Origin: Posidonia oceanica
Lineage: Eukaryota > Streptophyta > Magnoliopsida > Alismatales > Posidoniaceae
Length of the DNA: 64,000 bases
Assembly (NCBI GenBank): GCA_037176725.1
Contig: JAZBRS010000077.1
Location: 1,240,001-1,304,000 of the forward strand
Reading direction: 5' to 3'
A program made the position numbers and the translations under genes. Of this stretch, positions 1 through 10,044 are shown piece by piece; the first letter of the stretch is position 1, and each line of letters opens with the position of its first letter. The notes beneath the pieces are model-generated. The model was not told where the DNA came from. It did not search any database and saw only the letters and a list, made by a program, of their open reading frames with translations.

Positions 1-1
1 T

Positions 2-154
2 GCCCTAGGCATGGAGATAAACACTGGTAGCAGCGAGGACTTCTCCGTGGAGTTTGAGGTGGAGGATATGTCCAGGGGTGAGGGCTTAGGTGGTGTCGGC
101 ACCTCTACAGCTGGTCCCTCGTGTGCTAAGGCTATGTCTACGAGGATCTCCCAG
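2..154 (+). other. Open frame entering from the left edge
   Basis: An acidic, Gly/Ser-rich frame is open from the left edge to a TAA at 152-154. It resembles no family I recognise. Its strand matches the antisense ORF of element P, so it could be the tail of another exon or ORF of that element. It may equally be chance. Confidence 0.2.
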
Positions 155-977
155 TAACTAGGTTGTAAGTTTGCTCGCATTGCCACTGCAGCCTCTCAGA
201 GGAGGGATCCCGACTCGGATATAGAATTCAGCTCCTGAGAGGTTTAGGCATGATAGATTTATATAGCATTTTGTGTTGTTATTATTTCAAGTCTGATATG
301 TATGTAACGGAGACTACCTGTACTTGAACAGAAAAAAACCTTTTATGGATGAATCTTTGCTAAGGGCCTGCTTATTGTGTATGTTGGCATGTATTGCAAA
401 TGTTTGAATGCTATTCAAGTGTGTTTGTCTCCTCTACAGGTGTTTAGAAGGTTTTGCGCTAGTTAGGTGAGTTATTCACTGAAGCTGGGAGCTGCTCTAG
501 AATCTGCATTTCTTTGCACTGATAAGGTGCACTGGCTATTTCCGCCATCAATTTGCACCAGTTAGGTGCAGCATATGCATACGCTAGGAGATTACGTCGC
601 CAAGAAACGCTAGTTATGTGTGTTGGGTACTTTCGCTTTAGCTTTTACAGATGCGGTTCTGCTGTCTAGCCAACACTCTGCATGGACCGTAGCTTTAACT
701 TTCTCCCCTGCTCCTCACCCAGGCACTCTTCCAGGCTTCTGCATTTCTATTTGGCTACTTCCTTCTGCTTCCTTGACCACGAAGGCTGCCGGATAGGATC
801 TCCTCTCCTTGCGCAAATGGTGGGTGCCACAGGGTCATCCTCTTCCCCCTTTTTTTCTTATGCTGGCATGGATTTTCGGTGTTTGGGCTTTGCCCTGTGC
901 TCGGCAAGAGTAGCTTGCAAGGCCTACTTTGCTATTGGCTATTCCTTGCTTTGCTCCTCCTGTAGGGATATCTAACC
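155..977. other. Upstream region, no gene recognised
   Basis: I see no coding region here. A pyrimidine-rich run ending in CTCCTGTAG lies at about 956-964, just before the ATG of the next ORF, and would fit a splice acceptor in its 5' leader. Confidence 0.3.
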
Positions 978-2071
978 ATGGTGACGGCAATACATTGCTC
1001 TAACAATTTGCAGGCTTGGATCAGTGAGCTCACCGCCGGCGATCGTGAGAGACTACAGCTTTGGGGGATCTCTACCAGACTACTACACGTTGCCGATGTG
1101 GAGGTGAGTCGACACCTCCTCTGTGCTACTTCTCGGTTCTGGAAATTGGCGCACCATGTTTTCTGTTTCGGGCAAGTGGAACTAACACCAACTTTGGAGG
1201 AGGTACAGTGGATATGCGGCTTGTCCAAACTGCTGGGACCTACTGTGTTTATGCACCGTGATGGCTATGCATCAGTTCTGAACCAGCTGACCAGCCTCTC
1301 TACAGGCGAGTGCGAGCGTCATCTGATCTGTACTGATGAATCGACACCCATGTTGTGCCTAGAGTACCTCAATGAAGTGTCGCGAAAGCGTGCCTTGCTT
1401 GGCGTTGAGTTGTGGCTTCACAACTTCATTTTTTGCTTCCTAAGGGAGTTGATCTTCAGTCATGGTAGGATGACGGTTGCCATTGAGGTGGCTGAGATAG
1501 CACTGACCGTGGTAACTTAGTAGATGGATTTGGCACTAGTTATCTTGGTTGAGACATACTGTGGTCTGGATCGTGCACTACGTCGTTCTCAGCACTTCTA
1601 CAGCTGCGGTGCTCTAGTGCAAGTATATTGCTTCTGCTTATTTCTATAACTCTATCTTTTTGCTGTATGTCTGCTAGTTACTAACACAATCTCTAATAGG
1701 TTTGGCTGGTTGGCCACATGGGGGTGGAGATTCTGCGTCCCCAGCGCTCTACTTTCGAGAGTTACTGCAGCTTTAGCCATTCTCGAACTATCCTTGGTGT
1801 TCGTAAGACATATCAACAGCTGGAGAGTCTGACTGAGGATCGAGTGACCTGGCATATCTTTTCGTCTGCCGCAGAGCCTTTTTTGGTTTTCTTCAACGAT
1901 AGTGATATGCGGTTGATCGTCCTGCCAGGCTTCACTGGGGGAGTTGAGTCCCATCCCATCAATGTGATGCACCAGTTCGACTTCTGCCAAGATGCATTTG
2001 AGCAAAGCACGATGCCAGAGTGCTATCCTACCTATTGCATTGTGGCATGCATTCCTCTAGTATCGCCATGA
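978..2071 (+). pseudogene. Decayed DUF7745-like (plant-mobile-domain-like) ORF, antisense to the pol of element P
   Basis: The first part (978-1517) has the look of the plant retroelement-associated domain I know as DUF7745, related to plant mobile domains: a helical start with LQAWISEL, then FWKLAHHVFCFGQVELTPTL followed by EEV. Two adjacent TAG codons (1518-1523) interrupt it, and the same frame resumes with MDLALVILVETYCGLDRALR. A 77-bp GT-AG intron (1623-1699) then joins CGALVQ to VWLVGHMG in frame, restoring the family's usual 'GC.QLL.VWLL' pattern. The second exon continues through VTWHIF and LPGFTGG to a TGA at 2069-2071; related sequence may run on to about 2170 in another frame. Extra antisense ORFs between pol and the 3' LTR are known in Tat elements, and pol lies on the opposite strand, so I assign this to element P and not to a host gene. 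The family name is from memory. Confidence 0.6.
1623..1699 (+). other. 77-bp GT-AG intron in the DUF7745-like ORF
   Basis: It starts GTATAT and ends CTCTAATAG. Removing it joins the codons CAA and GTT in phase and rejoins two halves of one conserved motif, while the intron itself is T-rich with stops. That makes it better supported than a chance GT-AG pair. Confidence 0.55.
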
Positions 2072-3889
2072 TGAAGGGCTGCGGCTACACCCTTGAGTAT
2101 GAGGTGCAAACATGGGAGTCATGGCCTGTCAGTGAGATCCCACCTGGTGTGGCTATGTTTGGCGATGCTGGGATCTCCAAGAGGGTCTAGACTAGCTCTG
2201 ACAGCTGATCGACTCGTCATTTGTCTTGTGTCCTGGCTATGTCTGAATGCTGTAGGAGTCTTGTATGCTTGTATCAGAACTTGTAATTCAACCAAAGGTT
2301 TAAGTAATGAACCGCTTTTATACCCTCGACGTGCCTGTGATCTGTGCCTTTATTGAATTGGCTTCGATGTTGAGCAGGTTAGATGATTCACAGTTCAATG
2401 TTCTAAATCTGCAGAACTATGTGCTGGATCTTTTTGCCATGAATGCTCGACTGTATGGTACGCCATCCAGTCTCATTGGTTCATTGCGCCAGGTGTTGGC
2501 GGTTGCTTTGTGCGCCTCATAATCCCACCAAGCCCCTAACAGTAGGCTCTAGAGCTGTCATTCGTCCATACCTTTTACCCCAACGTTCCAGATTGGATCC
2601 AAGGACCAGTGTCTCTGTCATGGGATTGCTGCTGTATCGGGTTGACCTCTGTTTACGGGCTAACTGGCATGGTTGTAGGGAAACTCTGCCCTCGGTTTGT
2701 GAGCTACCTCTAGCTTGTACTAGCTCGTGCATAGATTAAGGGGACCCAAAAGAGGAGGGTTGATCCCGACTATGAGGTGTCCATGCAGGGAGGAATCCTT
2801 GCACACTCCTATGACTAGAGAGCAGTTGACATGCCCTTGGTCCAGAACTAGGGTCTCCAGCCAAAAGGTAGCTAACATGCCCCTGGCTGAAGGCATCTTC
2901 TGCTAAATTCTCAACCGCAAAAGCAGCTAACATGCCCCTAGTTGAGAGTCGAGCGGCACCTTGCAAAGTAGAGGGGGAGAGCAAAGTGGAATGATTAATG
3001 CTAGTAGATGCATGATTGACTTATGCAATTTCCTACTGCCCTCAATATTTGGAATGCTTACTGCCTGCCTTAAAGGAGAGTAGAAGTCCTCGACTCACAA
3101 GACTCTACCTAAATTCCTAGACTGCAGGTGGCTCTCCGGAATGGGTGGTATCTCGAATGGTGGCGTTTGGTGGTGTGGTGAGAAATAGTCTCCATGCCAA
3201 ACTCTCTAGGTCCTACACCTACTCTTTTGCATTTTTGTTATTTTTTTGCTCCCTCATAGGCATACCGGCTCACTCTATCCCTAGCTTCGAGGTAATGGGA
3301 CGCCTGGTTTGGTGCTGGGGAGCTTGTTGCTAGGTAGGGGTGGCTAGTCCTTGAAGGAATGTTGGCTTCCCAGGCGCATGCTTCAAATCCTCTCCAAGGT
3401 AAGTCGTAGGGATAGGGCTATTCTGCTCGCCTCTCTCTCTAGGACTCGCTTCTATCTTCCTATTTCATCTATGCCCGTGTGCAGATACGTTGTTGTTTTA
3501 TTTTTGCACTCTTGCTCATGCCCTAGCATTTTATCTCTCTCTAGAGGCATAAGTCCTAGGAGGAGTTTGGACGTTTCACTTTGCCCTTAATGGATGGTGA
3601 CTCCATAACTTGCTAGGACATCTAGGTAGTGTCAACTAAGGACGAACAAACTCTTTCTAGAGCATGCAAGCTCTTCCGATTTTCGTCATCGGGCTGTGAT
3701 TATGCTGATGAGAGCTAATGATGCTTTTATGCTATGCATGCTGTTTGTTCATTTATTGATCATGCGTGTTAGAATGTGAAGCCGAGTGCTGTAAAAGGAA
3801 ACATGAATGCTAATTATGCAAAGGGTGCAAGAATGCGGAAGGAGATATGCATGAATGCGTGTAGAAGGAGGAGACTATGCAAGGCAAGG
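2072..3889. other. Element P, region beyond pol, unclassified
   Basis: I recognise no protein. A 71-codon frame at 2307-2522 is open but matches nothing I know. At about 2765-2960 three degenerate units share a phrase like 'AACATGCCCCTGGCTGA'. The region lies between the end of integrase (minus strand) and the antisense ORF, where Tat elements carry variable non-coding sequence. Confidence 0.3.
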
Positions 3890-4765
3890 ATACATGCCCT
3901 AGTCATTGGTAGTACTTCTTTGGGTAGCATGCATTGACTGGTTCCGATTGTTCTGTATGATCCATGTCCTCAAGGATGGCCATGCCTCTGGAAAAGATTT
4001 GCTTGATGATGAAGGGGCTGCGCCAATTGGGACTGAACTTGCCCTAGGCATCTGGGAGATGGATGGCTTGCAAGACTAGATCGCCAGACATGAAGCACCT
4101 GGGCCTGACTTTCTTCTGATAAACTCTGGCCATTCACTTATGATAGCACTGGGCGTGGTGCATAGCCTGCAGCCTGTGCTCATCAATCAAGTTCAGCTGT
4201 ACGTAGCGGTCTTCGACCCATTCTGCCTCCTCTAGCTCTGCTTCTCTTAGAATCCGGAGTGATTGGATTTCTACTTCAATCAGTAGAACAACCTCCATGC
4301 CATATACGAACGAGTATGGAGTTGCCCTTGTTGAGGTCCAAACTGATGTTCTGTAGGCCCATAATGCATATGGGAGCTTGTTGTGCTAATCCTTGTGAGT
4401 CTCTGCCATCTTCTTCAAGATCTTTATGAGGTTCTTATTGGCTGACTCAACCGCGCCATTCATCTGTGGATGGTAGGGAGAGGATCTGTGATGCTTGAAC
4501 TTGTAACTCTGTAAATAGTCCTCGATCCTCTTGGCTATGAAGTTTGTGTAGTTATCTGAGATGATGGCATGCGGGACCCCATATCGGGTGATAATGTTGT
4601 TCCTGATGAACTTCTCCATTGCTGCGGCAGTGATTGTTTTGTAGGAAGCCGCTTCCACCCTTTTGGTGAAGTAGTCAATAACCACTAGGATGTAGCAATG
4701 ACCATTGGATGCTACAAGATGTATGGCTCCGATGACGTCAATCCCCCAGGTATAGAAAGGTCATG
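3890..4765 (-). pseudogene. Integrase core and C-terminal domain (element P)
   Basis: The core starts near 4755 with FYTWGIDVIG and VVIDYFTKRVEA, carrying the first catalytic Asp. IISDNYTNF carries the second Asp, and HHRSSPYHPQMNGAVESANK holds the Glu helix. Downstream come YGMEAVLPIEVEIPSLRI and a C-terminal domain with KVRPRCF.SGDLVL and GKFSPNWRSPF, ending NACYPKKYY near 3895. Stops include a TGA where a Trp of the SLPWPF-type motif is expected and another TGA in the C-terminal domain. Integrase would insert the cDNA into the host chromosome; this copy cannot make a full-length protein. Confidence 0.8.
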
Positions 4766-4784
4766 GCAATGACATGCTATGTAG

Positions 4785-5225
4785 CTATTGTGGGGGAGCA
4801 TGGATGAAATTCCCATGGACTTGGCAGTTATAGCATCTACGCACAAACTGACAACAATCTGCCTCCATGGTCGACCAGAAGTAGCCTTGTAGTATGATCG
4901 TCTTGGCTAACAACACACCATTCATGTGCAGGCTGCATGTCCCTACGTGGACTTGGAGCATCAGCGTGTTGGCTTCCTTCTTGTCTACATAGCGTAGGAG
5001 CATCTGGTTGTAAGATCTTTTGTAGAGGTGTCCTACTCCTAGCACATATTTCGATGCCAGACGTGCCATGGTCTTTCTGTCTATTGCTGAGGTGCCAGAC
5101 GGGAGGCTGCTGGATTCTAGGAAGACCTTAATATCATGGTACCATGGTAGCTCCTCTACCGGATCCGCTTCCTCTATACTAATGTAGTGTGCGGGTTGCT
5201 CTACACGGGTGACTGATACGTCCAT
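4785..5225 (-). pseudogene. H2C2 zinc-binding domain and preceding linker (element P)
   Basis: This open stretch begins just after the second RNase H with a linker (DPVEELPWYHDIKVFLESS). It then shows the integrase N-terminal zinc motif: His residues in HVGTCSLHMNG and the Cys pair in RRCYNCQVHG, followed by HAPP. The motif normally helps integrase multimerise on the LTR ends. All four zinc ligands are visible. The linker is closely matched by fragment Q at 44905-45446. Confidence 0.8.
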
Positions 5226-5234
5226 TGCATAGTC

Positions 5235-5640
5235 TTATGGTATGGAAAGCCAGGATGCCAAAGTAGCCAACGCATCTGCATAGGTGTTCTTGGCTCTATT
5301 CATGAAGGAGAAGCGAATCTCTTCAAATTCCTTTATGAGCTTTAGCAGGTATTCAAGGTAGCAGACTAGCTTTGGGTCTTTGGTCTTCCAATTGCCATTG
5401 ACCTGTGAGATGACCAGCATTGCGTTGTCATGTACATGCAGCTTTCGTGCACAATGCTTAAGTGCGACTTGTAGTCCCAGGATGGATGCTTCATATTCTG
5501 CTTCATTGTTAGTGCATGGGAAGCTCATCTTCCTCGCGAAAGGGATCAGCTACCCCTATAGTGTGGTTAACACTGCACCAATGCCCCTACCCCATCTATT
5601 GATTGCGCCATCGAAGTACAGATGCCATTGCAGCTCGTCT
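5235..5640 (-). pseudogene. Second RNase H (archaeal-like type) of element P
   Basis: The domain opens with WHLYFDGAINRWGRGIGAVL (about 5640-5580), which holds the first catalytic Asp. After two TAG codons it continues with CTNNEAEYEASILGLQVAL, holding the catalytic Glu, then LVISQVNGNWKTKD and NTYADALATLASW. A second RNase H after the RT-linked one is the hallmark of Tat elements. Confidence 0.8.
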
Positions 5641-5744
5641 TCAGGGTCCTTTGGCTCGGGGTCCTTCATGGCGAATAGGATGTCCTCGTTAGGGAACTGC
5701 ATCTACAAGGGCTGATATTCTGGCAAAGGAAGATCTGCCAAGTG

Positions 5745-6240
5745 GTCTACCATGGCTTGTCCCTTCATAGACTTATGTGACGAAAGTGATGTCATACTAG
5801 AATAACAACACTTGCCACTTGACGCATTTGCCTACCAGTGCGAGCTTCTGAAATAGATACTTCATTGGATCATGCTGGCAGAGAAGTAGAACAGGACACG
5901 CCATCATGTAATGTCTTAGCCGCCGTGTAGCCCATACAAGAGATAGGCAAACCTTCTCCATTGTAGTGTACTTGGCCTCGCAGTCATTAAACTTCTTGCT
6001 CAGGTAACAAATGGCTCTCTCCATGCGCCTTGATTCATCATGCTGGCCCAGGATTGCACCCATAGAATGCTGCGTTGTGGAGAGGTATAGAAGTAGAGGC
6101 TGCCCTAGTGTGGGAGGAACTAGAATGGGAGGCTTGACAAGGACCTGCTTGATCTTGCCAAATGTGGCTTGGCATTCATCGCTCCACCTGATCTATGCAT
6201 TCTTCCTCAGGAGCTTAAAGAGTGGCTCATAGATTTGAGT
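5745..6240 (-). pseudogene. RT connection and first RNase H (element P)
   Basis: After the RT thumb come YISQFIAQFTQIYEPLFKLL, a TAG, then IRWSDECQATFGKIKQVL and STTQHSMGAILGQHDE. The domain then shows AICYLSKKFNDCEAKYTTME and LVWATRRLRHYM, as in the RT-linked RNase H of Ty3/gypsy elements. In the intact enzyme it removes genomic RNA during cDNA synthesis. A stop follows WQVLLF near 5797. Confidence 0.75.
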
Positions 6241-7330
6241 GAACTGTGCTATGAATTGACTGATATACTGTAGTCGTCCCAACAGTCCTCGGACCTCGTT
6301 TTCAGTTGTGGGGGGGTGGCATCTCTATGATGGCTCTTGCCTTGCTGGGGTCCACCTCGATCCCCCTCCGGCTAATGATGTAGCCCAGGAGTTTTTCAGA
6401 AGATACTCCGAATACACATTTGTTGGGATTTAGCTAGAGCTTGTAGCACCTCAAGTGATCAAAGAGCTTCCTCAGGCAAGCGAGGTGATCCTCGGACTCT
6501 CTGCACTTGGCGATCATGTCGTCCACATAGACCTCGACTTCTTGGTGCATAACGTTGTGGAACAGTGCAGTCATGGCTCTCTGACAAGTCGCCCCTGCAT
6601 TCTTGTGTCCGAAAGGCATCACTCTGTAGCAGAAGACCACCCAAGGGGTGATGAAGGATGTTTTTTCCATGTCTTCCTCTACCATTCTGATCTGGTTATA
6701 GCCTGAGAAGCCGTCCATGAATGATAGCATCTTGTGACCAGAAGTATTATCAACCAAGATGTCGATGTGAGGCAACGGGAAGTCGTCCTTGGGACTCGCC
6801 TTGTTCATGTCTCTGTCGTCTATGCACATATGGACCCGACCATCCTTCTTGGGCATATGTACGACGTTTACAAGCCATTCTAGGTATAGGACGACCTTGA
6901 GAAAATTAGCGTTGTGCTGTTTCATGATCTCTTCTTTGATCTTCAACAACCATTGTGGTCGCCATCTTTTGAGCTTTTGCTTAACAGGCCTTGCATCCGG
7001 CTTTAGTGGCAGCGTGTGTACCACTTTCTCGACATCTAAGCCGACCATGTCATCATAGCTCCAGGCAAAGACGTCTGCATATTCCTTGAGGAATGCTACG
7101 AATTTTGCTCTTGCTTGGGGTGTGAGCTTGGCGTTGATGCAGACCTCGACCTCTTCGGCTGTGCTGATGTTGATAACCTCCATCTCTTCCTTGACGTGAA
7201 GGTTTGGTCCTTCTGGGTCGTCGTCGTAGGGTTGGAATTTAGGCAGTGATTCATCATTTTCATCTATGCCTGCGTCATCCTCCTCTTCATATGCTATAAG
7301 CTTTGAGAGGATCTCCTTATCGAAAGTGGT
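6241..7330 (-). pseudogene. Reverse transcriptase (element P)
   Basis: The open stretch extends upstream of the Met at 7183 to about 7330 with an acidic lead (YEEEDDAGIDENDE). It then reads ADVFAWSYDDMVGLD, KDGRVHMCIDDRDMNKASPK, LSFMDGFSGYNQIRM, MPFGHKNAGATCQRAM and the active site YVDDM (codons at 6518-6529). The thumb continues below 6434 with LLGYIISRRGIEVDPSKARA, after a stop and a small frameshift in a G-run near 6305-6312. Motifs A to D of the polymerase are visible, with the catalytic Asp of LSFMDGF and both Asp of YVDD kept. Confidence 0.85.
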
Positions 7331-8540
7331 ATCTGTGACATCGAAGGAGAGGATGTGCTTGGAGCTCTGCCCTTAACGATGCTTCAAAATGGTCACGCTG
7401 ACTCTGGTGTTCATATACCTGCACTGCATGACCTATGTTCTAGTAACCTCTGGACCTACGGATAGACCAAGTCGCTCTACCTCCTCTGCTACTGCCGTCT
7501 TTGCTGCTACTGCTGTTGCTGCTGCTGTTGTTACTACTGCTTTCGCATTTTCTAATGTACCTGTGGATGATGCCAAGGATTGGTGGCTGTCCTTCTGCTG
7601 ACAGATTTGATTACTGCCGCCTGGGGTGCTGTTTGAGCCTAACTTAGGGTGTTTTTTTTGGCCCTCACCTTGCTAGAGGTGAGGCTTGTGCTGTATGAAT
7701 CATCTAGACCCACCTCCCGGCTGTGGAGTGATTAACTCAACTGGTCTAGTGGGTGTTGTCACTGATTCTTCCAAGACCATGATAGATGGACGGTCTAGCT
7801 GATCCTGGCGCACTGCTGGCTCAACATCCATTATTACCGCCTTGCCATTGTGGCTCCGGTGATGCTCTACGACATCCTCTACTAATGTGGCAAGCTGCTC
7901 TTGAAACAAAAGCTCCAAATCATTGAGCATGGCCATCAACCTGAGCTTCTATGGTGGCTCTTTCCTCCTTGTCTGATGCGAGGTCAACATAGTGGGCACT
8001 GACTGCCTCTTGAGCCTCACGCTCGGTGACTCCTTTGCCTGGAGCGACGCTTCGGGTTGTCAAATGTATCGCTGGCCGAAGTATCTGCCATTGTGAGAGT
8101 GCCATCTGGACTTGCGGAGCTGTAAGCAAGGCGGTTGTGCTCATTTGCTGAGTCGATGGCTGCGCAGTAATATCTGCCCGTAGGGCACCTGTGTCCACTG
8201 ATGGGGCTAGTAGGCTGGTTGTTGATGCCCTGGGGGCCCATGACAAGGCTGGACTTATTGAGGCAGAGGGTTGAATGGCTGATGGGTCCACTTGCATTAT
8301 TGGAGGAACTGCTGATGAAACGGGCAGAACTGCTGTGCTGACTAAGGTGGATGGCTGATCAGCAAGAGAAACTGACTATGGTGTTAATGAGACTAAAGCT
8401 GCTGGTAAAATGGTGATTGATGCTAGAAGGAGTGCTGATGACTCTGGTGATGCTACTACGATTGGCAGAACTGTGGTGAATCTGCACATGGAACAGGAAC
8501 TGTCAACTCTGACAAGGTGACCTGTAAACCAACTGCAGTG
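7331..8540 (-). other. Linker between protease/G-patch part and RT (element P)
   Basis: No conserved domain is visible. Several Ser/Thr/Ala-rich frames are open (7920-8297, 8456-8725) and share simple GCTGATGG-like repeats with the other strand. Ogre elements are known to carry an intron in this part of pol, so some of this could be intronic, but I could not settle splice sites. Confidence 0.4.
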
Positions 8541-8930
8541 ACTATAGAAGGCAAGGCCAGTCGGACTGACCGAGATACTGCTGAGTGTGCCTGGACCTCT
8601 CTACTAGTCCACTCTGTCTCTGACTCAGGCTGCTCCTCATCTGAATAGTAATCCTCAATGCAGACCCACACCTCTGCTGTAGTGGGAAACTCTGGAGCAA
8701 TGCTGGTTGTGCTGTGGCCTTGCACTGGTTGGGATCAAGGATACCTACACTGGTGAAGTTAGTAAGATCCCGAGGGATGATCAACTTTTGGTTCTTCGAG
8801 CGCAAGGATCCATCCTTGTGGGGGTGCCAGTTGTATCCAAGGCCTTCAACGTCTCTCCTCTCTACAGTTGTGATCGGCTCGACAATCCCTTGGCCATACC
8901 GCCTAAGAGGTGTCCCTTATACGTAACCCC
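8541..8930 (-). pseudogene. G-patch-like stretch after protease (element P)
   Basis: Reading from about 8910, RRYGQGIVEPITTVERRDVE is followed by GLGYNWHPHKDG. That fits the glycine-rich G-patch-like pattern (GxGxG...GLGY) seen downstream of protease in Tat elements. A frameshift separates it from the protease frame, and one further stop is visible. Confidence 0.55.
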
Positions 8931-8934
8931 ACCT

Positions 8935-9474
8935 ACGACAGAGGTTCTTGGCCATCAAGAATGGGTTGCTATGAATAGCCAAATGGCTAATGCATTTGAG
9001 ATCTGGGATGTAATTAAATGGCTCAAACCGATTAATGTGATACAAGGTGTAAGAAGGCTTGTAGTCAAACTGGACAGTCTGGAGAGATACAGAAGAGACT
9101 GCCTCGACTCTCTCTTTATCAAAGTTTTTTGCCATGACAACGACAATGTTGTCGCCCCAGCAAAACTTTATCATGTAGTGGAGAGTCGAGGGGATGACTT
9201 GATGCTTGTGGAGCCAAGGGCGCTCATGCAGGAGGTTGAAGGAGGGCTCCAAATCGACGATGTAGAACTCCACAACGAGAACAACTGGCCCGATGGTAAG
9301 GGGAATGACCAGAATCCCCAAAGCATCATGATGCATATTATTGAAGGCCGTCATCCCCTTGGTGGCCGGTGTAATGTCCTCGGCTTTGAATCCAAGCTTG
9401 CTTGCTATGCGCAAGCGGCAGACATTTAAACCTGCTCCATTGTCCACCAGCGTTAAGGGGATGCGGAAATTCTA
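8935..9474 (-). pseudogene. Retropepsin-like aspartic protease (element P)
   Basis: The active-site motif reads FRIPLTLVDNGAGLNVCRL, with the codons for VDNG at about 9436-9447. It is followed by TKGMTAFNNMHHDALG, LTIGPVVLVVEFYIVDLEPS and FNLLHERPWLHKHQVIPSTL, then HYMIKF. These are the standard blocks of Tat proteases. A TAG sits in frame just upstream (QY*NFRI). Confidence 0.8.
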
Positions 9475-9889
9475 GTACTGCATCATGATAAAGAAGGGTT
9501 GATTATGGTTAATCCCTGCCAAAGGCAGTTCATCACTTGAGAAAGAGATGACCTAGGGAACCGCAATCATGCCCACCATGCTCTCGAGGGCAGTTGGCTC
9601 AATGGTCAGGGAGACGTGGGTAGTTAGGAATACTTTGAGAAAAGCCTCCCTATGCTCTGAGGAGGTGTGGATGAGATCCTAGATCGAGATGTCAGTCTTC
9701 ACCTTCTTTAATTGAGTAGTGATGTCGGCAGAGGGTTGATCCTTTTGCAGAGCAGTAGCATAAGAGGTAGAGGTGGAGGGTTGGGTAGAGCTTTTTGCCA
9801 TGGGAGGCCTACTAGGTTGCTTTGTTGGTGGAGTAGAGGTTGGCTCTGAGCTGTTGGGCTTGGCCGCCGGTGCTGTGGGCTTGCAGTAT

Positions 9890-9993
9890 AAGTTCGCTTT
9901 GAACCACTACGGAAGTGGATTCGGAGGTGGACAAACCTTGGGAAGCTTGAGGAGTGACGCGACCTTGGGAAACACGACACTCAAAGGTTCCCT
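9890..9993 (-). pseudogene. Fragment of gag C-terminal region (element P)
   Basis: On the minus strand one frame reads VFPKVASLLKLPKV and then PPPNPLP. It matches the block just before the zinc knuckle in the gag of B (FPKVASLLTLPEV) and C (IFPKVESLLRL). The match stops at about 9993, where plus-strand sequence of element E begins. Confidence 0.6.
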
Positions 9994-10044
9994 CGATGCC
10001 AGGGACATCTTATTTGTCCTTTGGTAATGTTTATGCCCGTGTCA

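Larger units (their letters stand above)
3890..9993 (-). mobile_element. Element P: Tat/Ogre-type Ty3/gypsy gag-pol remnant
   Basis: Read right to left, the order is gag tail, protease, G-patch-like stretch, linker, RT, RNase H, second RNase H, H2C2 zinc-binding domain, integrase. This order, with the additional RNase H, is typical of the Tat lineage. The frame is broken by several stops and small shifts, so the copy is dead. The gag N-terminus and 5' LTR are missing: the element stops abruptly near 9993 against plus-strand sequence of another element. Its 3' LTR must lie left of the window, if it survives. Confidence 0.85.

Noticed and set aside
978..2071. A host gene of the plant-mobile-domain family
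   Set aside because: Its place antisense to a Tat pol, the two adjacent stops and the lack of other host genes fit an element-borne ORF better. A host origin long ago remains possible.
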